Below, in pieces: positions 51,027-59,811 of a stretch of 64,000 nt of DNA. A program made the position numbers and the translations under genes. The stretch spans positions 62,001 to 126,000 of the forward strand of contig NZ_BAGZ01000008.1 of the NCBI RefSeq assembly GCF_000298175.1, written 5' to 3'. Under the pieces are notes generated by a model. It saw nothing but the letters and a program-made list of their open reading frames with translations, did not search any database and was not told the origin of the DNA. This DNA comes from Austwickia chelonae NBRC 105200. GTDB taxonomy: Bacteria > Actinomycetota > Actinomycetes > Actinomycetales > Dermatophilaceae. The stretch's first letter is position 1. Every line of letters starts with the position of its first letter.

Positions 51027-52966
51027 CACCCACCACACCCCCACACCGGATCGGCTACTACATCCACCACCACGGCGCCGGCCACCTCACCCGAGCCACC
51101 CAGATCGCCCACGCCCTCCGCCAACCGGTCACCGGCCTGTCCTCACTGCCCGCGCCACCGGACTGGCCGGGCGAATGGATCGACCTCGACCGCGACGACC
51201 GACCACCCCACAGCACCGACCCAGAAGAAACCGCCGGGGGAGTGCTGCACTGGGCACCCCTCCACAACGACGGCTACCGCAACCGGATGCACACCATCGC
51301 CGCCTGGGCAGAACACACCCACCCACACGCAGTGATCACCGACGTCTCCGTCGAAGTGACCCTCCTCCTACGCCTCCTCGGCATACCAGTCATCGTGGCC
51401 GCAATGCGCGGAGACCGCACCGACCGGGCACACCAAGCGGCCTACGACCTCGCCTCCGCACTCCTCGCGCCCTGGCCCGGCACCCTCCCCGAACCCGACT
51501 GGCCACCCCGGTGGCGACACAAAACAGCCCACGTAGGCGGCCTGTCCCGCTTCGACCAGCCAGAAAACACCTCCCGGACCGGACCCACAGAGCAACCACC
51601 CACCCCGGCGACCACCCACCCCCCAACCAGCCACGACCTGACCATAGGAGTGCTGTGGGGCACCGGCGGACAAAGCTGGACCCAAGCCGACCAGGACCAA
51701 GCCGCCGCCGCGACACCACACACCCGCTGGACACGCCCCACCGACCCCGACGCAGTCTGGCCCATGCTCCGCACCGCCGACATCGTCGTCACCCACGCCG
51801 GACAGAACGCCGTCGCCGAAGTCGCCGCCGCCCGAAAACCAGCCGTCGTCATCAGCACCCCCCGACCCCACGGCGAACAGGACGCCACCCTCGCCGCCCT
51901 CGACCGGGCAGGCCTGGCCGCCACCCACCGCGGCATCCCCGAAGCCCACCGCTGGCCAGAACTCCTCGAACAAGCCCGACACATCCCCGGCGAACGCTGG
52001 ACCACCTGGTCCGACGGACACGGCGCCCGACGGGCCGCCGCCCTCGCCCACACCATCGCCTCCGGACGCCGCATCATCGGTGGCCTCGCCGTCATCACAC
52101 TCGTCTCCGGACGACACGAACACCTCCGCCGACAGATCGCAGGACTACTCGCCGGAACCCACCTGCCGGAACACCACATCCTGGTCGCCATCGACGACCC
52201 GACAGTCCCCGACACAGCCGCGACCGCCACCCTCGGCAGCGACACCGCAACCCTCCACCCCACCATCGTCCACATCCCCCGCGACGACACCGGCCGCCTC
52301 CCCCTCGCCGCCGCCCGCAACACCGGAGCACGCCGAGCCCGCGACACCGGCTGCACCGACGCGATCTTCCTCGACGTGGACTGCATCCCCTCCACCGAAC
52401 TCGTCGCCCGCTACGCGCACGCCCTCCACCAGGACCCCGACGAGAACACCCCGCGACCAACCATCTGGGCAGGACCGGTGACCTACCTACCCGCAGACGC
52501 ACTCACCCCAGGCGACAACGCAGACCCCGCCACACTGCTGCGACACCGCTCACCACACCCCGCCAGACCCGACCCACCCCCAGGCACGGCAACAGCCGCC
52601 GACGACCTCCGACTGTTCTGGTCGCTGTCCTTCGCCACCCGACTCGACGACTACGACCGACTCGGCGGCTTCTGCACCGACTACACCGGCTACGGCGGCG
52701 AAGACACCGACTTCGCGATGACACTGCAAGCCGCAGGAGGACACCTGATGTGGCTCGGCGGTGCAGACGCCTACCACCAGCACCACACCGTCACCGACCC
52801 ACCGACAGAACACCTGACCGACATCGTCCGCAACGCCAACCTGTTCGCCACCAGATGGGGCTGGCACCCGATGCAGGGATGGCTGGAAGCATTCGCCGCA
52901 GCCGGACTCGCCCACTTCGACCCCACACACCACGAATGGCGGACCACCACCGGAAACGGACCATGA
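51023..52966 (+). CDS. Fused GT28-like and GT2 glycosyltransferase
   Basis: 647 aa. The N-terminal ~350 residues are MurG/UGT-like: HHHGAGHLTRATQIAHALR at the start and VVTHAGQNAVAEVAAARKPA with the donor-binding HAGQNAVAE motif. The C-terminal ~290 residues are a GT2 (GT-A) domain: LVSGRHEHLRRQIAGL, then AARNTGARRARDTG, the DxD-like FLDVDCIPS and GFCTDYTGYGGEDTDFAMTL of the Glyco_transf_7C region. Two chemically different domains in one chain suggest successive sugar additions. ATG overlaps the previous stop and its own stop overlaps the next ATG. Confidence 0.85.
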   Translation: MTPTTPPHRIGYYIHHHGAGHLTRATQIAHALRQPVTGLSSLPAPPDWPGEWIDLDRDDRPPHSTDPEETAGGVLHWAPLHNDGYRNRMHTIAAWAEHTHPHAVITDVSVEVTLLLRLLGIPVIVAAMRGDRTDRAHQAAYDLASALLAPWPGTLPEPDWPPRWRHKTAHVGGLSRFDQPENTSRTGPTEQPPTPATTHPPTSHDLTIGVLWGTGGQSWTQADQDQAAAATPHTRWTRPTDPDAVWPMLRTADIVVTHAGQNAVAEVAAARKPAVVISTPRPHGEQDATLAALDRAGLAATHRGIPEAHRWPELLEQARHIPGERWTTWSDGHGARRAAALAHTIASGRRIIGGLAVITLVSGRHEHLRRQIAGLLAGTHLPEHHILVAIDDPTVPDTAATATLGSDTATLHPTIVHIPRDDTGRLPLAAARNTGARRARDTGCTDAIFLDVDCIPSTELVARYAHALHQDPDENTPRPTIWAGPVTYLPADALTPGDNADPATLLRHRSPHPARPDPPPGTATAADDLRLFWSLSFATRLDDYDRLGGFCTDYTGYGGEDTDFAMTLQAAGGHLMWLGGADAYHQHHTVTDPPTEHLTDIVRNANLFATRWGWHPMQGWLEAFAAAGLAHFDPTHHEWRTTTGNGP

Positions 52967-54060
52967 CCCGCCACACGGCCAGCACCACCGAAAGCACCGT
53001 GCTCCACGTCGTCCTCGGACCCGACACCCACGGAGTCACCCGACACGCCCACACCCTGCTGGCAGAACCAGCCCTGGCCCGGCACCGGCGCATCCACCTC
53101 ACCGACCCCTCCGGACTCACCTGCCTACCGACCGCAGACCTGACCCACCTGCACCTGACCGACCACCTCGTAGCCGACAGCGCAGAAGCCTGCGCCGACG
53201 TCATCCAACGACTGGCCGGACACCGTCATATCTCGCTGACCCTGCACGACCTGCCCCACCCGGACGACGACCCGGCCCGCTACCAGCGCCGCGCCCGAGG
53301 ATATGCCCGCATGGCCGCAGCCGCCGAAACCGTCGTCGTCGCGAGCCGACACGAAGCACGACTGCTCCAGAACTGCCTGCCACCCGGGGAACGACCCACC
53401 CCGGTGGAAGTCGTCCCCCTCCCCATCCCACCGCCCACCTTCCCCCACCCCACACCCGGACGACCACGACGTCACCCGCACACGGGAAACAACCAGGACC
53501 TCGTCGTGCTCGGATTCCTCTACCCGGGCAAAGGCCACGTCGACGTACTCGAGACCATCGCCGAACTGCCCCCACAGATCGGCATGATCGCCTTGGGCGC
53601 ACCCTCACCGGGCCATACCGGCCTCGTCGAACAACTGCATAGGCACGCCAGCGAACTCGGACGACGCCTCCTGGTCACCGGACATGTCCCCGACAGAAGT
53701 CTCCTCGAAAAACTCTGGACGGCAGGCATCCCCGTGGCCCCACATCGACAAGTCTCCGCATCGGGCACCCTCAACACCTGGATCGCCGCCGGACGCCGCC
53801 CCCTGGCACCGGCCAGCCCCTATGTCACGGAACTACTCGAACGGAACCCCGACAGCATCCTCGACTACGGCCCCGGCACCGACCACACCGACCTGCACGA
53901 GGCCGCCACCGCTGCGCTCGCCGACCCGTGGCTCACCTGGCAGGACCCGCGCCGACCGCACCCCGGGCCACGTGCGGCGGACTGCGCGGCCGTCTACGCC
54001 GACGTCCTCGACCGGACCGTCGTCCGTCTCACCGCAGGAGCACACCATGCCGTCACCTGA
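52963..54060 (+). CDS. Glycosyltransferase family 4-like protein
   Basis: 365 aa. HVVLGPDTHGVTRHAHTLL at the N-terminus resembles the acceptor-side GT-B loop, and TLHDLPHPDDDPARYQRRAR follows. The C-terminal Rossmann half begins with QDLVVLGFLYPGKGHVDVLE and carries VTGHVPDRSLLEKL; SASGTLNTWIAAGRRPLAPA replaces the standard E-x7-E donor motif, so either the donor site is unusual or it is not catalytic. Start ATG 52963 by ATGA overlap. The 3' end overlaps the next gene by 14 bases. Confidence 0.78.
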   Translation: MTRHTASTTESTVLHVVLGPDTHGVTRHAHTLLAEPALARHRRIHLTDPSGLTCLPTADLTHLHLTDHLVADSAEACADVIQRLAGHRHISLTLHDLPHPDDDPARYQRRARGYARMAAAAETVVVASRHEARLLQNCLPPGERPTPVEVVPLPIPPPTFPHPTPGRPRRHPHTGNNQDLVVLGFLYPGKGHVDVLETIAELPPQIGMIALGAPSPGHTGLVEQLHRHASELGRRLLVTGHVPDRSLLEKLWTAGIPVAPHRQVSASGTLNTWIAAGRRPLAPASPYVTELLERNPDSILDYGPGTDHTDLHEAATAALADPWLTWQDPRRPHPGPRAADCAAVYADVLDRTVVRLTAGAHHAVT

Positions 54061-56266
54061 CAGGACGACCGGGCCCCGCCCCGCCCGCACCGGCGTCGTC
54101 GTCATCACCTACGACGACCAGACCGGATTGGACAGATGCCTGGCCGCCCTCGACCGGCAGACCGACCCGGACGGGAAGACGCCCGAATTCACCATCGTGG
54201 TGGTCGACGACGGTTCCCGCCGAGCGCCCCGGCTGGGACGAAGGTGTCATCCGACCAGCCTGATCCGGCTCCCGGACAACGGCTTCCAAGCAGCCCGGGC
54301 ACGTAACGCCGGCGCTCGAGCCCTGATCGGACAAGGGTGCGGGACGCTGCTCTTCCTCGACGGCGACATGATCTGCGAGCCGGACTACGTGGACCGGATC
54401 GGCGCATCCTGCCGTGATGCCGCCTCGGCCGCCGAAGGTGCCGCCCGAGGTCGTGGCCTGGCGGTGGGCCGGCGTCGCCATGCAGACCTGACCGGCCTGG
54501 ACGTCGAACAGACGATGGCCTTCGTCTCAGGTGCGGACCGCCCGGCCGCGCGGATCCTCACCGACCCGAGCTGGTTGGCCGACGGGTACGCCGCGACAGC
54601 AGACCTACGGAACGCCGACGAGCGGTCCTACCGTTTCGTCATCAGCGCGGTACTCGCGCTCACCTCCGAGCTCTGGCAGGCGACACAGGGTTTCGACGAC
54701 GACCGCTTCACCTCCTATGGCGGCGAGGACTGGGAGTTCGCTCATCGTGCCTGGCTGGCCGGTGCGGCCCTGCGCCACGAACCTGCCGCGGTGGCCTGGC
54801 ACGACGGGCCTGATGCCGGCGGACGGGAGCGTGATCCGGCTGCCAAGACCAGGGAGACGGTACGGATCGCCGAGACGATCACCGCACCGGGCGCCCGCGA
54901 TCCCCGTGTCCGCTGGGACTTCCCCGAGATCGCCATCGACCTCGACGATCGCCGCCTCGCCCCCGAGACAGTCCTCCTACTGGCCGCCGACCTCCTGGCC
55001 GGCTCCGACGCCCGCGCGTGGCTGCGCGACGGCACTGTCGTGCGTCAGGGACTCTGGCCGGCAGGTGACACCCGGCTGTCGATCGGGCCCGTTCCGGCGG
55101 AGGTCCGGGCCCGCTGCCGGTTCGTGGTCGAGGTCACCGACGCCGTCGTGCCGGAGGGCACCTTGGCTCAGCTGTGCGCGCTGGGCCCGGCGGCCTACGA
55201 AGGTCTGGTCGTGCGGGCCAGCCGGGCGGACGCGCAGGGTGAACGGCCTCCGCGCCGCAATGCCCCGGCTCTGCGGCGGCTCACCCGAAGCCGCCATCTC
55301 GAAGGAGTGTGGGGTGGGTGGGTGGACCGCCATGACGGCCTGCGTCACGACGTGGATCTGGCACTTCAGGAACATCTTGGCCCGGCGGTTCAGGTCGTCG
55401 ATGTGCGGGCGACGGCGGACCTGCTGGGCGCGGCCCCGGGTGCGCCCTACGTCGTGACCGTGGTCGACATCGGGGCCAACCCGCTCGACGAGCCGCCCTA
55501 CCGGCCACTCCTGGAGGCCGGGCTGGCCCGCGTCGTCGGCTTCGAACCCCAGCCGCAGGCGTTGGCTCGTCTGGCGGGCGCGCGGTCCGAGCAGTACTGC
55601 TATGTCGGTGCGGCCGTGGGTGACGGTGCCGCGCACCGCCTGTACGTCTGCGCGTCCGACGGCTTCAGCTCGTTGCACCCGCCGGATCCGGGGCAGTTGC
55701 GGGTGTTCTCCGATTTCCCGGAACTGGCTGCGGTCACGGAGGTGCTGTCGTCGGTGACGACGCGGGTCGACGACCTGCCGCAGATCGACCGGATGGAGCT
55801 GTTGAAGATCGATGCCCAGGGCAGTGAGCTGATGATCCTGCAGGGTGCGCCTCGATTGCTCGCGTCGACGGTTGCGGTGCAGGTGGAGGTGGGTTATCAC
55901 CGGCTCTACCGCGGTGCGCCGTTGGCCGGTGACGTGGATTGCGCGTTGCGGGAGCACGGTTTCGTGCCTCATGCCTTCGTGTCGACCCGTACCTGGCCGT
56001 TGGCTCCGGTGCCCTGGAGTGACCCTTTCCAGGCCTCTGCGCGGCAGTTGGTCGAGGCGGATCTGCTCTATGTGCGCGATCCGGCCCGTCTCGATCGGCT
56101 CTCGTGTGCGCAGTTGCGGGCCCTGGTGCTCGTCGTGGTGGGTGCCTATCGCTCCCCGGGGGTGGGGCTCGTCGTGCTGCACGAGTTGGTGCGGCGAGGG
56201 GAGATCTCCGGTGAGGTGCTCGAGGCGTTCCGGGCGATCTGGGTGTCGGATGCTGCCGCCGGGTGA
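54047..56266 (+). CDS. GT2 glycosyltransferase fused to a FkbM-type methyltransferase
   Basis: 739 aa. Residues 10-270 are a GT-A domain: VVVITYDDQTGLDRCLAALD, VVVDDGS, then the DxD-type LFLDGDMICEPDYVDR and FTSYGGEDWEFAHRAWLAGA. A middle region (about 290-450) is unassigned. Residues about 475-700 are a FkbM-family methyltransferase: VVDIGANPLDEPPYRPL (a variant of motif I), GFEPQPQALARLAG, SSVTTRVDDLP and LLKIDAQGSELMILQGA. It would add a sugar and O-methylate it. SD CAGGAG precedes ATG 54047. From about 54.2 kb codon usage becomes more ordinary than in the three upstream genes. A 34-bp hairpin follows. Confidence 0.85.
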   Translation: MPSPDRTTGPRPARTGVVVITYDDQTGLDRCLAALDRQTDPDGKTPEFTIVVVDDGSRRAPRLGRRCHPTSLIRLPDNGFQAARARNAGARALIGQGCGTLLFLDGDMICEPDYVDRIGASCRDAASAAEGAARGRGLAVGRRRHADLTGLDVEQTMAFVSGADRPAARILTDPSWLADGYAATADLRNADERSYRFVISAVLALTSELWQATQGFDDDRFTSYGGEDWEFAHRAWLAGAALRHEPAAVAWHDGPDAGGRERDPAAKTRETVRIAETITAPGARDPRVRWDFPEIAIDLDDRRLAPETVLLLAADLLAGSDARAWLRDGTVVRQGLWPAGDTRLSIGPVPAEVRARCRFVVEVTDAVVPEGTLAQLCALGPAAYEGLVVRASRADAQGERPPRRNAPALRRLTRSRHLEGVWGGWVDRHDGLRHDVDLALQEHLGPAVQVVDVRATADLLGAAPGAPYVVTVVDIGANPLDEPPYRPLLEAGLARVVGFEPQPQALARLAGARSEQYCYVGAAVGDGAAHRLYVCASDGFSSLHPPDPGQLRVFSDFPELAAVTEVLSSVTTRVDDLPQIDRMELLKIDAQGSELMILQGAPRLLASTVAVQVEVGYHRLYRGAPLAGDVDCALREHGFVPHAFVSTRTWPLAPVPWSDPFQASARQLVEADLLYVRDPARLDRLSCAQLRALVLVVVGAYRSPGVGLVVLHELVRRGEISGEVLEAFRAIWVSDAAAG

Positions 56267-56298
56267 GCGTCGGGGGGATGTCTGGGCTTCTTCTGGTC

Positions 56299-56369
56299 GC
56301 TGGGGGCCTGTTCTGGTCACTGGAGGCCGCGACTTTCGCGGCCTCCAGTGACCAGAACAGGCCCCCAGC
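56299..56369. terminator. Perfect 34-bp hairpin after the glycosyltransferase operon
   Basis: Arms 56299-56332 and 56336-56369 are perfectly complementary around the loop CTT. The left arm itself is made of two similar ~19-base units (TTCTGGTCGCTGGGGGCC and TTCTGGTCACTGGAGGCC). It may be a terminator, but length and perfection exceed any other in the window, so a recent palindromic insertion is possible. Confidence 0.7.
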
Positions 56370-56518
56370 AGGGCATCGCTCGAGGGCGCCCACCATATTT
56401 GCGTGACATGTCATTCATCTGTCAGGATGGGCGCGACGGCGCGACCCACGAACGGGCCCCGTCCGGAACACGGCACCAACCTCCCGGCAGCACACCGGGA
56501 CCATCGATCGGAGCAACT

Positions 56519-57088
56519 GTGACCCACGTCGTGCTGATCCCCGGCAGCATCCGCAACGGATCGTTCAATGCCACAGCCCTCGACCGCTTCGCCGATCTCG
56601 TCCTCGCCCAGGAGCCCGACGCCCGGATCTCCCGGATCGACATCTCCGCGCTGCCCTACTACGACGAGAGCCTCGACGCCACCGACACCTCTCTCCCGGT
56701 GCTCGCCGCCCGCGAGCTCGTCGCCGACGCCGACCTCGTCGTCATCGCGAGCCCTTCCTACAACGGCCAGGCCCCCGGCGTGCTCAAGAACACCCTCGAC
56801 TGGCTCTCCCGCCCGTACGGGCGCAGCTGCCTCGTCGGACGCCCCGTCGCCGTCATCACCGCATCCCCGGGCCCCCGCGGCGGGAAGGACGCCCAGGCCG
56901 GCCTCGTCGAAGCCCTGCGTATCTCCGGCGCCGCAGTGCTCCCGACCACCGCCGCCATCGCCGGAGCCGGCGAGGCGCTGGCCGCGACCACCGCCGAGAG
57001 CGCGCCCGGAACAATCCGGCAACTCTCCGCAGTATGGGAAGCAGCCCTCGAGCACCTCGCCCAGGCAGGACACGCCCAGGCCAGCTGA
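56519..57088 (+). CDS. NADPH-dependent FMN reductase family protein
   Basis: Flavodoxin-fold oxidoreductase of 189 aa (quinone/azo/chromate reductase group). The FMN phosphate loop is VVLIPGSIRNGSFNATALDR, and IASPSYNGQAPGVLKNTLDW with SRPYGR carries the second FMN-binding motif. ITASPGPRGGKDAQAGL follows. GTG 56519 is chosen (GGAG 6 bases upstream); longer frames start at 56408 but have no similarity. It could reduce quinones or a xenobiotic; the physiological substrate is not evident. Confidence 0.85.
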   Translation: MTHVVLIPGSIRNGSFNATALDRFADLVLAQEPDARISRIDISALPYYDESLDATDTSLPVLAARELVADADLVVIASPSYNGQAPGVLKNTLDWLSRPYGRSCLVGRPVAVITASPGPRGGKDAQAGLVEALRISGAAVLPTTAAIAGAGEALAATTAESAPGTIRQLSAVWEAALEHLAQAGHAQAS

Positions 57089-57242
57089 ACACCGAGGAAT
57101 GCGTGCTGCGGATCCCGACCCGCCCGCGAACCGCAGCACGCAGCACGCACCGCGCACCACGGACATCACCCTCCGTAGGCCCGGTTCAGGGTGCGGCTCT
57201 AGGCTGCCCACCGGAACCAATCCGGCGACGAGGGGAACGACG

Positions 57243-57434
57243 GTGCGCCAACCACTGAGGCATATCGGGATCTCACTGATCATCCTGCTGACCGTCGACC
57301 TGACGGTCCACATGCTTCCGAACTGGGCCTGGGGGATCGCCCTGGCGCTCTTCGCCATCTACCTGACCAGCGCTTTCATCCTCACCCGAGTCGAATGCAG
57401 GCTGCAGGAGCGCGAAACCGGAGCCGGACGATGA
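57243..57434 (+). CDS. Small two-helix membrane protein
   Basis: 63 aa, not recognised. GTG 57243 follows GAGGGGA at 6 bases. Two helices: HIGISLIILLTVDLTVHML and WAWGIALALFAIYLTSAFIL. The polar tail is basic and presumably cytosolic. An ATG downstream in the next gene overlaps its stop (ATGA), so the two may be expressed together. Confidence 0.6.
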   Translation: MRQPLRHIGISLIILLTVDLTVHMLPNWAWGIALALFAIYLTSAFILTRVECRLQERETGAGR

Positions 57435-57508
57435 CGCTGCACCGCAGCCGGAAACTCGTCGACGGAGCGGCCCCGCCGCGCCGACCGTCAGGAGTAACGT
57501 ACGGGGGC

Positions 57509-58066
57509 GTGAGAACAGGAAAAACGTTGGCGGTCATCTGTATCGGGTCCGCCAGCATCGTGCTCGTCACAGGATGCAGCTTCAACCGATCACGGACACC
57601 GGTCAGAGCCACCATCACCATGTCGACCGTGACCGAGGACGCCGGGGACGAGGCCCCGGACAGCACCGGCACGCGCAGCCAGGGCATCGCCGCACCCGGC
57701 ATCGCCCCGGGGAAACGCACCACCAGGAACGCCCACGACGGTCACCGGCCCGGAACATCAGGCAGACAGGAGCCACGGCAGGCCAGTTCGGTCCCCGGAC
57801 AGCGCGGACCGAATCCCAGCAGAAGCTGTCCCACCGGTGGCCCGTCGGTGCCGGGATGCCCCGATCCGGCACGGCCGGGCGCCAGCAGGCCCGCAGCCAT
57901 TCCTCCCGTGTCCACCCCGACGGTGAAACCGGCTCCGCCCACAGCCTCTCCACCGGGGAAGCGTCCCACGGCACCCGCTACCACCCGTCCGCCCGCTCCG
58001 GTGGCGCCGGCCCCGGCCGCGCCTCACTCGAAATTGCAGGATCCGCGCTCCCGTCAGCCGATCTGA
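57509..58066 (+). CDS. Pro/Thr/Ser-rich putative lipoprotein
   Basis: About 185 aa from GTG 57509, which gives a compact lipoprotein signal: VRTGKTLAVICIGSASIVL then VTGC. The mature part has no recognisable domain and is dominated by Pro, Thr, Ser, Arg and Gly, as in a disordered surface spacer. An in-frame ATG at 57431 overlaps the previous gene and would add 26 residues before the signal, so both starts should be considered. Function unknown. Confidence 0.55.
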   Translation: MRTGKTLAVICIGSASIVLVTGCSFNRSRTPVRATITMSTVTEDAGDEAPDSTGTRSQGIAAPGIAPGKRTTRNAHDGHRPGTSGRQEPRQASSVPGQRGPNPSRSCPTGGPSVPGCPDPARPGASRPAAIPPVSTPTVKPAPPTASPPGKRPTAPATTRPPAPVAPAPAAPHSKLQDPRSRQPI

Positions 58067-58443
58067 GCGCGACAAGTACGGGACGCCAGGCCGTCGCAGG
58101 CCGGACCGTCAACTGTTCCCCTGCGGACGGGGACATCCTGTTCCGAAGAGGTCCGTGACGCAGGTAAGCAGTCAGAACGCCCTCGTCAGGGCCAATCTCC
58201 CCGAGCCAAAGGCGAACCCACGACTGCTGGGGAATCCGTGCCCTCCTGGTGGTCGCCCTGGGGCGACTCGCGGACAGCTGCTTCAGATGACGCTGCCGGC
58301 TCTTCGGTCACTACGATGGCAGGAGAAGGAAGTGGGATCATGGCGTGTTCCTGGGGTAGGGGTCGGAACTAGTCATGCAGCCTAACGGTTTGTGAGAACA
58401 GGAACCCACTGCGGGTTCCCTCTGTTCATCTCTGGGGGTTGTC
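58067..58443. other. Upstream region of the XRE-TPR regulator
   Basis: 377 bases with no supportable gene. A 7-bp hairpin (GGAACCC/GGGTTCC, 58401-58419) lies in what should be the leader of the next gene. Confidence 0.45.
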
Positions 58444-59667
58444 ATGTTGTCCTTCGGGAGTCGCCTGCGCGCGGCCCGCCTCGAAAAGGGACTGTCACAG
58501 GAGCAGCTGGGCGCACCCCTGTTCTCCCGCAGCTACATGTCGCTGGTCGAGTCGGGCCAGCGACCGCCGACCCACGAAGTCATCACCCATGTCGCCGAAC
58601 GACTGGGCCTCGACCCCACCGTCCTGGAGAAATGGCACGCCCTGGAAGGACAGGCCTTCGACATCGAGGTCGCCATCGCCCAGATCGAAGTGCTCTCGGC
58701 CTTCATCGAGAACGACTTCGACGACGTCCGCACCTGGGCCGGTCGGCTGCGTACCCTCACCGACGACGAACAACGACTCGGGCTGTGGTGGGTCTCCTCC
58801 TATGTGCGCATCCTGTGCGACTTCTCCGCAGGCGCCTACTCCTCGGCGAAGGAGACCGCCCAGTCCCTGCGTCAGCACCTCTCCAGCTCGCTCTCACCCC
58901 AACTCGCCGGACGGGTCGACTGTCTGCTCGCCCAGATCCTGCGCGCCAACGGTGACCTCGAAGAAGCGGTGTCCGCAGCCGAGTCCGCAGTGGGTGCACT
59001 GTCCGGGCTCGATTCCACCGAATCGGCATATGTGTCCTCCCGGGTGGTCCTCGCCTCCTGTCTGGGCGAGCTCGGCCGCACCGACGAGGCGCTCGGCCAT
59101 CTCGACTCACTCGGCCTGGTCTCACCGGAGAGGGTGAGCCGGCTCGACTGGGGCAAGGCCCACTGGGCTCGGGGGAATCTGCATTTCCTCAACGGCGACC
59201 ACGTGGCCGGGCGTCGCGAACACGACCTGGCGATCACACTCATCGACCCGGTACGTCACCTTCGGCTGTGGGGGCGGCTACACCGCTCGTCGGCGACGAT
59301 GCGGATCAAGTCGGGCGGACCCCTGGGGGATGTCCCCGAGCTGCTGGCCAAGGCGGATATGGTCGAGCAGATCAGCCCCACCACCACCGGTCTGGCCGAG
59401 CTGGCGATCGCCCGGGGCATGTACCTGGCGGCCTGCGAGGACTGGGCGGCCGCGCTGTCCGCCCTGCAGTCGGGCCTGGTCGACGCCGAGGCGTTGGCCC
59501 CGCAGACCAGGGGCGATGCCTATGAGAGCCTCGGCCAGGTGATGGCGCGGTGCGGGCGGCCGGACGAGGCTGCTGAACATTTCTCCCGGGCCTCTGCCCT
59601 GTTCACCCACGCGGGGGCGCACGCCCGCGCCGAGCAGATCAGGGAGGAGCGGGAGGCCTGGTCGTGA
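58444..59667 (+). CDS. XRE-family regulator with TPR domain
   Basis: 407 aa: helix-turn-helix at 6-60 (LRAARLEKGLSQEQLGAPLF, SRSYMSLVESGQRPPTHEVI) and then a purely helical part with tetratricopeptide-like repeats to the end (GRVDCLLAQILRANGDLEEA, SSRVVLASCLGELGRTDEAL, DAYESLGQVMARCGRPDEAA). This is the layout of RRNPP-type and related Streptomyces regulators that read a peptide or protein partner. ATG 58444. It converges on the secreted protease gene. No candidate signalling peptide gene is obvious beside it. Confidence 0.85.
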   Translation: MLSFGSRLRAARLEKGLSQEQLGAPLFSRSYMSLVESGQRPPTHEVITHVAERLGLDPTVLEKWHALEGQAFDIEVAIAQIEVLSAFIENDFDDVRTWAGRLRTLTDDEQRLGLWWVSSYVRILCDFSAGAYSSAKETAQSLRQHLSSSLSPQLAGRVDCLLAQILRANGDLEEAVSAAESAVGALSGLDSTESAYVSSRVVLASCLGELGRTDEALGHLDSLGLVSPERVSRLDWGKAHWARGNLHFLNGDHVAGRREHDLAITLIDPVRHLRLWGRLHRSSATMRIKSGGPLGDVPELLAKADMVEQISPTTTGLAELAIARGMYLAACEDWAAALSALQSGLVDAEALAPQTRGDAYESLGQVMARCGRPDEAAEHFSRASALFTHAGAHARAEQIREEREAWS

Positions 59668-59728
59668 AGCGCCGCTCTCCTGAGGGGTGGCGCGTCGGCG
59701 CGCGGTGAGCCGGAGGACCTCCGGACGC

Positions 59729-59768
59729 AGGTGTGGCCCTCGAACCCGGAGGTTCGAGGGCCACACCT
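59729..59768. terminator. Bidirectional 18-bp hairpin between regulator and protease
   Basis: AGGTGTGGCCCTCGAACC (59729-59746) pairs perfectly with 59751-59768 around CGGA. It separates two convergent genes. Confidence 0.85.
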
Positions 59769-59811
59769 ATGAGAAAGAACTCGTCAACGAGTCCGGCGAT
59801 CCGTCAACGGA

